A stretch of DNA of 32,123 nucleotides from NCBI GenBank assembly GCA_014695175.1, contig JACJNV010000049.1:1-32123 (forward strand), read 5' to 3'. Below the pieces are notes generated by a model. It ran no database searches. It saw only the letters and a list, made by a program, of their open reading frames with translations, and was not told where the DNA came from. Of the stretch, positions 1-7,745 are shown in pieces (the stretch's first letter is position 1; every line of letters begins with the position of its first letter). The DNA is from Microcoleus sp. FACHB-DQ6 (GTDB lineage: Bacteria; Cyanobacteriota; Cyanobacteriia; Cyanobacteriales; Microcoleaceae). A program made the position numbers and the translations under genes.

Positions 1-2506
1 ATTTCCGGGGCGCAGTGGAAATCTGAAAGTGTTTCTCAAATGTTACAACTGCGTTGTGCTTACTTGAATGGTGAATTTGCAGTTTAATGTTTTTGCAAAA
101 TCGGGATGCTCCCTGTGCTGATGCCCTGTTGCCAACTTCTATTTGGGCTTTTGCGATATTCCCTGTCAAGATTTCCCACCATGAGGTTAAAACAAATGTG
201 TTTACAATCTCAATAGTGTTGGTAAAGGTAGCAGAAGATTCTATCTCTCCTTTGTGCACCTGCGCTTTTGCTATATTTAAAAGAGTCCGCACTTGCCATA
301 ATATTTGTGAGCTAACGCCATGCACAGTTTTTAAGGCGGCAGCAAAGTTACCACGCTCGCTGAGATTCGCACATAAAATACAGCGGTAGCGATCATCTAA
401 AAGTTTTTGCTCTAAAGAAGTACAGATATTCTCACTCACTTCAAAAACATAGGCGAGTAGGTAAGTAGCATACTCGCTTTGCCACTCTATATCTGGATGA
501 GTAGTTGATAAACGAGGCAATTCCTGCTGCTGCAATCGCTTTAGTGTTTCCTCTGCTTCCTCAAAACTGCCTGTATCTTTCAACTCCCACGCCAGCAATA
601 AATACCACAATATACGCCGCTCAATTTCATATAAATCTGTCAGTCTCCAAGCTCGTTCTAAAGAGCCTTTCCGCAAAGCATCTAGGGGTGAATCTTGCGC
701 GGTTGTCTGCAACAGTTGCCGTGCGTGTAACAGCATAAATTCTGCCATTTCTCCTGCTTTGTCTTCCTCGGCGGCGGCTAACAAGGCAGTCTGCACCGTC
801 TTCAAAGGCAAGTCAGGCTCATCGGGAAACTGTTTAATAGAGTGCGAGTAAAAGTCTTCGTTACGTGCGATCGCATACAACTCCTCCCAGTGCTTCACAT
901 CCCGCAAGTGTTCTGCATAATGCCGCAACGCATAAGGAATGGAGCGTTCCTGCCACCTAGCACAGTATTCAATTAGCTTGTCCCGCGCTTGCTGTGCCTG
1001 ACGCCCCAGCAAACTTTGAAACTCCTGCGCTAGTAATGGGTGAGCGAAGCTGTAGAAACCTTTTTGAACACTGAACCAGCGAGTGGCCTGCCAAGGCAAA
1101 GCTGGCAAGCCCCATTCATCTAGATTGGTTAACTCTTTAATATCATCTTCTGATAGCACACCCAATGCTACTGACAGCAAGGCGAACAATTCCTTGACTT
1201 CTGGTTGTTGCCTGATCTGTGCTACATTTGCCAGTTGTTGAAACTGCTGCTTTACATATAGAGAAAAGCCCTTGGGAGTTCGCGCTAAAATGGAGTGCAG
1301 ATCGATTCCTTGTTTTACTGCATGACTCAACTCATCAATTAGATAACTCAGGTAAAGTGGAAAGCCTTGAGTAATTTCATCTAATTGGGTAACGAAATTT
1401 GTATCTTCGGCAAATACTGCTAACTCACCGTCACCCGTTTCTCGTAACCAGTCTGCGATCGCTTCTCTTGGCAAATACTTAAGGTGCAAGTTTTGCGATT
1501 TTTCTGTCCAGTTTTCTAGATATTTTGGCTCTTCCTCGGGTTCTGCTCTCGCTGAAACAATAACAAATACATTCTGAGGCAGAGGAGTGAGAAATGGTAG
1601 CGAGAAGGGCATTGCGGCTGCGTCGATTTCATCTAAGGCATCTATAACAATGACTAAGGGCTTATCTTGCCGGGCGCCACGCTCTTTTAATATGTTGTAT
1701 AGCCTGTTCCTTAACTCCTCTCGTTCGTTTGGTAGTTGCTCATGGTAGAGTTCGTAATATATATAAATTTGTCGTAATAAATTCCAATAAGCACTCTTAA
1801 TATAGCGGGTTTTATCATATTGTTGGCTGAAGAAATGATAGGCAATAAAACATCTGTTACCTTGCCGTTCCCGATCTACCCAGTTAGCCAAAAGTGATGT
1901 TTTACCAAAACCAGCACCAGCCGTCACGAGCATTACACCCCTAGAGTTATCAGCTAAAAAATTGTCTAGTTTTTGTAATTTTTCTGAACCTCCTACAAAC
2001 AACTCAGTGGCTTCGTTGATGATTTGCTCAACTTTATCAACTACTTCCCAGTCAGGTTCTTTTCTTTCTTCACCAAAGTTTGCCTCTAAAAGTTTTTCAA
2101 CTTCCCGGGCTTTCTCAATTTGGAATTTAGCAACCTCTCCAAGGATATTCCGATAATCCCAAATATCGTTTTTAACATCAAAACTCAACTTACCCTGAAT
2201 TATTTTGTTAATTTCTGTATCGGAGTAGTCTTTTTGTCTGTCTGTGATTATATAAATAATTATCCGATCGTATTTTTCGTAAAGTTTGTGTTCAACAAAC
2301 TCGGTTAATGTATGTTTGACTTTTTCAATACCACGCGTGGATGTAATTTGAAAAGCCACTCTTGCAGTTTCATCACCTAAATCAACGCTGGGGTAATTAC
2401 TACCTTCTGTAAAATCCAAATCCTTCAGATTTTGATAGCCATAAACTTCAGCAAGGAGAGGAATTAATATAGTTTGAGCAAGTTTATTAATGTCTGTTTT
2501 TTGCAT
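1..2506 (-). CDS. SMEK-domain STAND NTPase with TPR-like C-terminus (3' end outside window)
   Basis: The frame stays open from the ATG at 2506-2504 to the window edge, giving 835 codons with no stop, so the C-terminus is missing. Residues about 5-150 resemble the SMEK domain: a leucine-rich helix, then VDLGDETARVAFQITST with D42, D45, Q53 and T55. A STAND-type P-loop NTPase follows. It has Walker A GAGFGKTS at 197-204, Walker B VIDALDEID with D289, D292 and E293, a sensor-like SAR at 318-320, and a GFP motif at 381-383 typical of the STAND winged-helix region. From about 560 the protein is helical, with TPR-like units at about 740-820 (IAKAQVHKGEIES, then IAKAQIEVGNRASAQ). Known for the family: SMEK and STAND modules occur in NTP-dependent conflict systems, where C-terminal repeats sense a trigger and the N-terminal domain is the effector. 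Inferred: an intracellular defence sensor. The SMEK assignment is by eye; the ATPase is secure. Confidence 0.85.
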   Translation of the reverse strand, partial: MQKTDINKLAQTILIPLLAEVYGYQNLKDLDFTEGSNYPSVDLGDETARVAFQITSTRGIEKVKHTLTEFVEHKLYEKYDRIIIYIITDRQKDYSDTEINKIIQGKLSFDVKNDIWDYRNILGEVAKFQIEKAREVEKLLEANFGEERKEPDWEVVDKVEQIINEATELFVGGSEKLQKLDNFLADNSRGVMLVTAGAGFGKTSLLANWVDRERQGNRCFIAYHFFSQQYDKTRYIKSAYWNLLRQIYIYYELYHEQLPNEREELRNRLYNILKERGARQDKPLVIVIDALDEIDAAAMPFSLPFLTPLPQNVFVIVSARAEPEEEPKYLENWTEKSQNLHLKYLPREAIADWLRETGDGELAVFAEDTNFVTQLDEITQGFPLYLSYLIDELSHAVKQGIDLHSILARTPKGFSLYVKQQFQQLANVAQIRQQPEVKELFALLSVALGVLSEDDIKELTNLDEWGLPALPWQATRWFSVQKGFYSFAHPLLAQEFQSLLGRQAQQARDKLIEYCARWQERSIPYALRHYAEHLRDVKHWEELYAIARNEDFYSHSIKQFPDEPDLPLKTVQTALLAAAEEDKAGEMAEFMLLHARQLLQTTAQDSPLDALRKGSLERAWRLTDLYEIERRILWYLLLAWELKDTGSFEEAEETLKRLQQQELPRLSTTHPDIEWQSEYATYLLAYVFEVSENICTSLEQKLLDDRYRCILCANLSERGNFAAALKTVHGVSSQILWQVRTLLNIAKAQVHKGEIESSATFTNTIEIVNTFVLTSWWEILTGNIAKAQIEVGNRASAQGASRFCKNIKLQIHHSSKHNAVVTFEKHFQISTAPRK

Positions 2507-2738
2507 GGCTGTTGCACTCCTAACCTGCTCAACAAACCGTGACATCAAAACTCGAATTCTTTGTTGCGATCGCTCAAGATTCATACTCTCTATTCAGAAA
2601 CTTATTTACTTCTGGTTATTATTGTACCTTACAGGGAATCGATCTTTTTTTCCAGCATTGCGATCGCCCCTCTCCCCTCCTCAATCTTAAAGTGCGATCG
2701 CCCTTATTTTCCGAAAGTGCGATCGCGTTACAATAATG
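2507..2738. repeat. Intergenic spacer with four HIP1 octamers
   Basis: No gene is seen here. GCGATCGC occurs at 2566-2573, 2660-2667, 2694-2701 and 2719-2726, so four copies fall within 161 bp. HIP1 is a highly iterated palindrome of cyanobacterial genomes. The spacer separates the toxin-antitoxin pair from the SMEK-STAND gene on the same strand and must contain the latter's upstream region unless all three are co-transcribed. I could not identify a convincing promoter. Confidence 0.7.
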
Positions 2739-3074
2739 TCAAATATATTCAATCCTCCCGATCATTTCTTCAGGTGTATAGACTTCATAAATTAAAATCA
2801 AACTACGGATAATCTCGCCCACAGAACGAGAATTAGGAGGACAATAGACAATCCCCGGATAATCTGTGCTATCGCTTGCCATAATTAAAAAATCGTCATC
2901 CTGAGTTACTATCACGCGCTGCTGTTCGCGAATAAATGCCAGGTGTGACGCATCGCTTTTAGTACGCAACCCCGCATCAACTGTGGTCGTCACATCTATC
3001 CCGTAACGACGTAAACCGCGCGCAATATTAGAGTCAATATGTTCGTCTAAATGAAAACGAATTTGCTCACTCAC
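2739..3074 (-). CDS. DUF5615 PIN-like protein, probable toxin
   Basis: This 111-aa protein has the DUF5615 (Mut7-C/PIN-like) pattern. There is an N-terminal LDEHIDSNIARGLRRYG stretch with acidic residues D10 and E11, a central VIVTQDDDFL stretch with an acidic triplet near residue 60, and DYPGIVYC near 91. PIN-like proteins of this type are predicted Mg-dependent RNases. Translation appears to start at a GTG inside the end of the upstream DUF433 gene, an 8-bp overlap that implies translational coupling. DUF433/DUF5615 pairs are a recognised type II toxin-antitoxin arrangement, related to VapBC-type pairs. The length is normal and all expected acidic residues are present, so it looks intact. 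RNase activity is inferred, not shown. Confidence 0.88.
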   Translation of the reverse strand: MSEQIRFHLDEHIDSNIARGLRRYGIDVTTTVDAGLRTKSDASHLAFIREQQRVIVTQDDDFLIMASDSTDYPGIVYCPPNSRSVGEIIRSLILIYEVYTPEEMIGRIEYI

Positions 3075-3387
3075 CTCTAATTGCCCTCAATTTTTCTTGT
3101 AACGGAGATGGTGGACTATTACGCTTTAATTCTTCCACAATAGCTCGACTTTCAGCAGTGTGACGATCGATTTCTTCTCGACGATCGTAATAATAGGTCA
3201 TTGCAGCATGAACAGAGGCAAGTGGTAAGTCATACTTGCTGGCAATTTCTTCTATAGAAATTCCCATTTTCAGATACATTTCGGCGATGTGTGCTACAGC
3301 AATTCGATGGCCAGCAATGCGTGGCTTACCACCAAGCACCCCAGGCGTAATTTCGATATGTTCTGTGATGATTGATTCCTTAGACAT
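3067..3387 (-). CDS. DUF433 protein, probable antitoxin
   Basis: This 106-aa protein has the characteristic DUF433 signature GVLGGKPRIAGHRIAV (residues 16-31), followed by a helix-turn-helix-like region (SIEEIASKYDLPLASVHAAM, 44-63) and a charged C-terminal tail. DUF433 proteins are small HTH-containing antitoxins, usually encoded just before a DUF5615 toxin, as here. The start is the ATG at 3387. The gene leads a two-gene unit whose toxin start codon overlaps its own stop. By analogy with other HTH antitoxins it may bind its own promoter in the 3388-3706 spacer, but I see no clear operator there. The C-terminal tail (SPPSPLQEKLRAIRGE) probably contacts the toxin, which is inference. Confidence 0.9.
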   Translation of the reverse strand: MSKESIITEHIEITPGVLGGKPRIAGHRIAVAHIAEMYLKMGISIEEIASKYDLPLASVHAAMTYYYDRREEIDRHTAESRAIVEELKRNSPPSPLQEKLRAIRGE

Positions 3388-3466
3388 TTTAGTTAAAGGC
3401 TATTAATTGGTAATTTTTAATTTCTTTAATATTACCACAAATAGTCACAGTTACAGCAAATTGTAG

Positions 3467-3522
3467 GGTGCGTCAGACATTAATTATTTCGATTTCAACA
3501 AGTTTGTCGGATCTGACGCACC
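3467..3522. repeat. Inverted repeat with 11-bp perfect arms
   Basis: GGTGCGTCAGA at 3467-3477 is mirrored by TCTGACGCACC at 3512-3522, with a 34-bp AT-rich centre. Similar short elements with TGCGTCA/TGACGCA arms are scattered between genes in many filamentous cyanobacteria, which suggests a mobile or miniature element remnant. The rest of the 3388-3706 spacer shows no gene and no convincing promoter. Confidence 0.75.
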
Positions 3523-3706
3523 GGCGCGAACAGCATCTCTCTCGCCCCCACCATCAACTAGATGCAAGCTAGATCCAGTCCGCGCTGAATCGCGGGGTGT
3601 CTAGAAGTATAGAATAGAGGTTGCGGAACCGGCACACCGCCCGATCGCTCGCCCCCAGCAATTTGTTACCCTAAAAATAGAATCTCCCCTCCCTCAACTC
3701 CCTCCC

Positions 3707-4822
3707 ATGAACAACGCTTCTCCCCTAATTCAAACGATAACTCCAGAACGCTGGGCCGGGTTTAGTATGGACTTTATAGGGGCGGGTTACACGGGTGTGT
3801 TGGTCAAAAACGGCCGCGCCGTGCGTACCCTGAAATCCGGGCGACATTTCAGCTTTGCCCTTCCCCTGCTGGAACAGTCTCAAATTGTCCTCGTAGACAC
3901 CAAACTCCGCAATTTGGAGGTGCAGTCGCACGGAGATTTTTTGTCTAAAGATCGATTTTTAATTGATGCCACTCTGACCGTTATTTATCAAGTGATAGAT
4001 CCGAAACGGGTAGCTTTGGAATTGTCCGATCCTATAGGTGCTTTAGCAAGTGCAGTTAAAGATTGTATGGGATTAGCGATCGGGCAAATACCCCTACCAC
4101 AGCTTATCAGTCAAGGACGGCTGTTGCTGCGCCAAAATTTGCTCGATCGCGTCCAAGATTTTTATACTCTGGGTTTTAACTTAGAAGACGTGCGAATTGG
4201 CGATGTCAGCTTTCCCGAAACCAACGGAGTTATTCGCCAAGTTGAAGGAATGAGTGCCCGACAGGAAGCAGAAAATGCCGCCGCCCTGCAAATGAGAATT
4301 GCCGAAGCAGGCCGTCCGATTGTTCCTCAATCTCCCGTACAGCAGTTAAACTTAATTTCAGGTAATTCTCCTGCGAGTCTTCCAGCTTCAGACACAGCAG
4401 CGGGGTTCGATCGAGATTTACAACAACTGACACAACAACTTGCTCAAAACAGCCTCCCTCCTGGGAGAAATCCTCCCCAACTTGCACCGACGGTACTCGC
4501 AAGCAGCGATCGCACAACTACCGCCTATTTAATCTACAAACTTTCTGGAGAGGCGATCGCTTTAACCGCCAATCCTTTTACAATTGGACGCGAACCAACC
4601 AACACTTTAGTATTACAAGACCCGCAAAGTTCGCGCTACCACGCTCAAATCCGCCGGGCCACTGACGAACTTGGCAAACAGCGGTATCAGCTTGTCGATA
4701 GCGGCAGTTCCAACGGCACTTTTGTGGGTGGGCAGAGGCTGGCTGCTAACGAGCCTTTTTGGCTGCCAAATGGCTGCGAAATTGCGATCGGCGACCAAAA
4801 ATGGATCTTTCAAAATTCGTGA
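3707..4822 (+). CDS. SPFH/Band 7 domain fused to a C-terminal FHA domain
   Basis: This 371-aa protein has two recognisable modules. Residues about 20-195 follow the SPFH/Band 7 pattern (GAGYTGVLVKNGRAVRTLKSGRH, then LTVIYQVIDPKRVALEL). Residues about 195-270 are a Gln/Pro-rich low-complexity linker. Residues about 272-371 are an FHA domain with all core motifs: GRE at about 293-295, SSRYHAQI at about 307-314, and NGTFVGGQRL from about 336. Band 7 proteins assemble as membrane-associated scaffolds, and FHA domains bind phosphothreonine peptides. The protein has no N-terminal signal or transmembrane helix, unlike flotillins, so it is probably cytosolic or peripherally attached. Inferred role: a scaffold recruiting proteins phosphorylated by a Ser/Thr kinase. 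It sits alone, with no kinase nearby. I am confident of the domains, not of the role. Confidence 0.87.
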   Translation: MNNASPLIQTITPERWAGFSMDFIGAGYTGVLVKNGRAVRTLKSGRHFSFALPLLEQSQIVLVDTKLRNLEVQSHGDFLSKDRFLIDATLTVIYQVIDPKRVALELSDPIGALASAVKDCMGLAIGQIPLPQLISQGRLLLRQNLLDRVQDFYTLGFNLEDVRIGDVSFPETNGVIRQVEGMSARQEAENAAALQMRIAEAGRPIVPQSPVQQLNLISGNSPASLPASDTAAGFDRDLQQLTQQLAQNSLPPGRNPPQLAPTVLASSDRTTTAYLIYKLSGEAIALTANPFTIGREPTNTLVLQDPQSSRYHAQIRRATDELGKQRYQLVDSGSSNGTFVGGQRLAANEPFWLPNGCEIAIGDQKWIFQNS

Positions 4823-4850
4823 GTGAGAGAGATGAAGATTTGTTTAAACA

Positions 4851-4899
4851 GCAGATAAACACAGATAAATCCCATCGGCGTTCATCTGTGTTTATCTGC
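4851..4899. repeat. Dispersed repeat, copy 1 (16-bp perfect inverted repeat)
   Basis: GCAGATAAACACAGAT (4851-4866) is followed 17 bases later by its exact complement ATCTGTGTTTATCTGC (4884-4899). It starts about 30 bases after the SPFH-FHA stop codon and could fold into a stable hairpin in that transcript. Related sequence occurs at 5003-5055 and 12711-12755, so this is a dispersed repeat family rather than a unique regulator. Confidence 0.85.
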
Positions 4900-5002
4900 T
4901 GACATCTGCGGTTGTAAAATCCCAATCTAAGTAACTTGCTTTAATGACGATATAAAAGTAATAGATTCCGAATCAACCGTCAACAATATGAATGTTTTTT
5001 TT

Positions 5003-5055
5003 ACCGCAGATAACCGCAGATAAACACAGATTAATTCTATCGGCTTTCATCTGTC
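5003..5055. repeat. Dispersed repeat, copy 2
   Basis: Two CCGCAGATAA units are followed by ACACAGATTAATTCTATCGG and TTTCATCTGTCAG. This is the same family as 4851-4899 but degenerate on its right arm. The rest of the 4823-5235 spacer contains no gene. A TTGACA at 5104-5109 and TATACT at 5131-5136 lie upstream of the next gene, but their 21-bp spacing is too long to call a promoter. Confidence 0.7.
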
Positions 5056-5235
5056 AGGTTTCTGTAGGGGCGTTGTCAAGAGTCCCCGCCCTTTCAACAC
5101 AGCTTGACAACTTCTCCCTCCCCAATTCCCTATACTCCCAGGTAGAAGTCTCTTGCCAACCCTAGGGGGGATATCTCCACAAGCATTTTGAGCGACAATT
5201 TGTCAAGATTGAAAATATAAGTAGAGGACAACCCC

Positions 5236-5553
5236 ATGAATTTTTCTATACAATCTGTTTACAACTGGTACCGCGACACCCTCCGCAACCCCAAATACCG
5301 CTGGTGGATTATTCTGGGAACACTGGCATATCTGGTAAGCCCGATCGACATTGCCCCAGACTTTCTCCCCGTCGTCGGACAAATTGACGATGTGGCGATC
5401 GCAGTCTTGCTGATTTCCGAAGTGTCGCAAATGGCGATCGACTACTTTAAATCTCGCCAAACAGAGACAGCTTCAGCATCCGAAGCCACCGGTGCCAATT
5501 ATTCTGAAGCCCAAGGCAGCACCGTTGACGTAGATGCAGTTTCTGTAAAATAA
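5236..5553 (+). CDS. DUF1232 (YkvA-type) small membrane-associated protein
   Basis: This 105-aa protein carries the DUF1232 hallmark YLVSPIDIAPDFLPVVGQIDD at about residues 33-53, preceded by a hydrophobic stretch (WWIILGTLAYLV) that probably enters the membrane. Residues 75-105 form a low-complexity Ala/Ser/Glu tail that is likely disordered. The start at 5236 is supported by AGAGGA about 9 bases upstream. The family is widespread in bacteria and has no firmly established biochemical function. A strong intrinsic terminator follows 24 bases after the stop, so the gene is probably transcribed alone. I do not assign a role. Confidence 0.9.
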   Translation: MNFSIQSVYNWYRDTLRNPKYRWWIILGTLAYLVSPIDIAPDFLPVVGQIDDVAIAVLLISEVSQMAIDYFKSRQTETASASEATGANYSEAQGSTVDVDAVSVK

Positions 5554-5577
5554 TTGCCAAAAATAATCGAGCGCTAC

Positions 5578-5616
5578 AACCCCGACTTTTTCAAGAAATC
5601 GGGGTTTTTGTTTTTT
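5578..5616 (+). terminator. Intrinsic terminator after the DUF1232 gene
   Basis: AACCCCGA at 5578-5585 pairs with TCGGGGTT at 5599-5606, with a 13-base loop, and a T-rich run follows directly (TTTGTTTTTT). It lies 24 bases after the stop codon at 5553 and has the standard hairpin-plus-U-tract form. Confidence 0.88.
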
Positions 5617-5696
5617 AAATGCCAACTGCTCAGATCGTGCTCCAAAGCTGGTAATTTTAACTATGATCCATCTGTGCTAACAACAAATTTTTATAG

Positions 5697-6737
5697 ATGA
5701 AGTTTAGCGAAATAGTACAAAAACTTAACTTAGCCACCAGTCGCACCCTCACAGCGTCGGTTGCTGCCGATCCGGAAATTACTGGCGCCGCCCCAGTCGA
5801 TGAAGCTGCACCCGGTACTATCAGTTACATAGAAGGTGCTAAATTTGCCGTTCATACAGCCACTACAAATGCTTCGGCTTTAATTTTACCCTTAGATGAA
5901 AGCCTCCAAGCTCAATGTGCCGATCGCAATATTGCTTGGATTGCCGCAGCAGATCCGCGATTGCTGTTTGCTGAAACGATCGCCATTTTCTATCAACCGT
6001 TTCGCCCAGCATCCGAAATTCATCCCTCAGCCGTCGTTCACCCCTCAGCAGAAATTGGTGAAAATGTCTATATCGGCCCCAACGTCGTTATCCAAGCAAA
6101 AGTCAAAATTGGCAGCAACGTTTGCATTCATCCAAATGTCGTAATTTACCCAGATGCGGAAATAGGCGCCGGCACAGTTTTACACGCTAATTGTGTCATT
6201 CACGAACGTACTCGGATCGGGGCAAATTGCGTGATTCACAGCGGTGCGGCGATCGGCAGCGAAGGTTTTGGGTTCGTGCCGACAGCCACAGGATGGGTGA
6301 AAATGGAGCAGTCTGGCTGCACGGTATTAGAAGAGGGCGTTGAGGTTGGCTGCAACAGCACGATCGACAGGCCCGCTGTGGGAGAAACCCGCATCGGGCA
6401 GAATACAAAAATCGACAATTTAGTACACGTAGGTCACGGCTGTCAAGTAGGGAAAAATTGTGCTTTTGCCGCTCACGTTGGCATGGCCGGCGGAGTAAAA
6501 ATTGGCAACAATGTAATTTTGGCAGGTCAAGTGGGAATTGCCAATCAAGCCAAAATCGGAGATGGGGCGATCGCCACTGCTAAAGCCGGAATTCACAGCG
6601 ACGTGGCCGCAGGTGCGATCGTGACGGGCATTCCAGCAATTCCCCACAAACTATTTCTCAAAGCCGCAGCCGTCTACAACCGCTTGCCCGAAATGTACCA
6701 GTCTCTGAGGCAAATTCAGCGCAAGCTCGATCGGTAA
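5697..6737 (+). CDS. lpxD: UDP-3-O-acylglucosamine N-acyltransferase
   Basis: The 346-aa protein has the LpxD layout. An N-terminal substrate-binding domain (residues 1-105) is followed by a left-handed beta helix of hexapeptide repeats from about 108 to 315 (for example IGENVYIGPNVVI), and then a C-terminal helical segment (YNRLPEMYQSLRQIQRKL). H247 in NLVHVGHGCQVG aligns with the catalytic His of E. coli LpxD (H239). The enzyme transfers an R-3-hydroxyacyl chain from acyl carrier protein to UDP-3-O-acylglucosamine in lipid A biosynthesis, in the cytosol at the inner membrane. Cyanobacteria often keep lpx genes even where their lipid A is simplified. The usual lpxC/fabZ/lpxA partners are not adjacent, so the gene stands apart. 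The length is normal. Confidence 0.95.
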   Translation: MKFSEIVQKLNLATSRTLTASVAADPEITGAAPVDEAAPGTISYIEGAKFAVHTATTNASALILPLDESLQAQCADRNIAWIAAADPRLLFAETIAIFYQPFRPASEIHPSAVVHPSAEIGENVYIGPNVVIQAKVKIGSNVCIHPNVVIYPDAEIGAGTVLHANCVIHERTRIGANCVIHSGAAIGSEGFGFVPTATGWVKMEQSGCTVLEEGVEVGCNSTIDRPAVGETRIGQNTKIDNLVHVGHGCQVGKNCAFAAHVGMAGGVKIGNNVILAGQVGIANQAKIGDGAIATAKAGIHSDVAAGAIVTGIPAIPHKLFLKAAAVYNRLPEMYQSLRQIQRKLDR

Positions 6738-6741
6738 TCAA

Positions 6742-6811
6742 TTGGCAGTTGGCAGTAGTCAGTAGTCATTAGTCATTAGTTAACAGTTAACAGTCAACAG
6801 CCAACAGTATT
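6742..6811. repeat. Ten tandem degenerate heptads (STRR)
   Basis: Just after the lpxD stop the DNA reads as consecutive 7-bp units, TTGGCAG twice, then TAGTCAG, TAGTCAT twice, TAGTTAA, CAGTTAA, CAGTCAA, CAGCCAA and CAGTATT. Successive units differ by one or two bases. Short tandemly repeated repetitive sequences like this are common between genes in filamentous cyanobacteria. The tract fills most of the gap to the next gene. Confidence 0.85.
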
Positions 6812-6829
6812 ATAGTTGCAACCCCTTAA

Positions 6830-7714
6830 ATGTGGAATAGTATAAACAACCTGCGACTGCTGTCGCCGTCAATACCAGCAATTGTCAAAATAATCTTGTT
6901 TTTCTCGACTTGGATTGTGGTGTGGCTTCCCGCAGCGATTGTGCTGGCGATCGCCCTCAAATGGCATCCGCCCCAACCCCTAGGGAACAAAAAACTACCT
7001 TTACTAGCTTCCCTCTACGTGATTGTCCCCTTCATTTTATGGGCGACAAGTTGGATTGAAAACACATCTTTTGCCAACTGGGGTTGGGATTGGCAACCCG
7101 AAGTTTTGATGTCCTTAGTGCGAGGATTAGGATTAGGAATAATTAGCTTAGTAATTTTATTCGGTCTGCAATTAACTGCAGGCTGGATAGATATAAAAAA
7201 AAGCGAAACTTCCACCGAAACAGGCGAAAAAAAAATTAATTTGTGGACTTTAATTTTTAACCCTGCTAGTCTGCTGACTCTGTTATTAGGACTGTGGATT
7301 AGCGCCACAGAAGAGTTAATCTTTCGCGGCTGCTTGCAAACAATCCTCCAGCAAGATTACTCAATGCTAATCGCCGCAGCGATCGCCAGTTTCATTTTCG
7401 CGATCGCCCACCTAATTTGGGCAGCCAAAGAAACTCTACCGCAACTGCCCGGATTGTGGCTGATGGGGATGGTTTTAACATTAGCCCGCATCGCCGACAA
7501 TGGCAGTTTAGGATTGGCGATCGGCATTCACGCAGCTTGGATTTGGGGTATAACTACCGTAGATACAGAAGGCGCAATTAATCCGACAGGCCGCGCACCG
7601 GAATGGATTACAGGAATAGCAGCAAAACCCCTAGCAGGTGCAGCCGGCATTTTATTGCTAGTAGCAACCGCAACCTTACTCTTCCTGACTCAAATCAGCG
7701 TTAATCAGCGCTAA
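6830..7714 (+). CDS. CPBP (CAAX/Abi) family intramembrane protease
   Basis: This 294-aa polytopic membrane protein has about seven or eight hydrophobic segments. It shows the three motifs of the CPBP glutamic protease family: EELIFR at about residues 161-166 (the EExxxR motif), FIFAIAH ending near 194 (FxxxH), and a third His in IGIHAAW near 233. The conserved Glu pair and His residues form the active site within the membrane. Family members include CAAX prenyl proteases, bacteriocin self-immunity proteins and cyanobacterial paralogues of unknown substrate. It follows lpxD on the same strand with a heptad-repeat spacer, and converges with cbiET only 31 bp away. The substrate cannot be predicted from sequence. 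Confidence 0.9.
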   Translation: MWNSINNLRLLSPSIPAIVKIILFFSTWIVVWLPAAIVLAIALKWHPPQPLGNKKLPLLASLYVIVPFILWATSWIENTSFANWGWDWQPEVLMSLVRGLGLGIISLVILFGLQLTAGWIDIKKSETSTETGEKKINLWTLIFNPASLLTLLLGLWISATEELIFRGCLQTILQQDYSMLIAAAIASFIFAIAHLIWAAKETLPQLPGLWLMGMVLTLARIADNGSLGLAIGIHAAWIWGITTVDTEGAINPTGRAPEWITGIAAKPLAGAAGILLLVATATLLFLTQISVNQR

Positions 7715-7745
7715 TCAGCTTAAATCAGCGGTAAAAATTCCGACA

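Noticed and set aside
5104-5136. TTGACA and TATACT as a promoter for the DUF1232 gene
   Set aside because: Their 21-bp spacing is well outside the usual 16-18 bp, so I did not annotate a promoter.
6742-6811. Tandem short repeats as a possible CRISPR array
   Set aside because: The unit is 7 bp and has no unique spacers, which makes it an STRR rather than a CRISPR.
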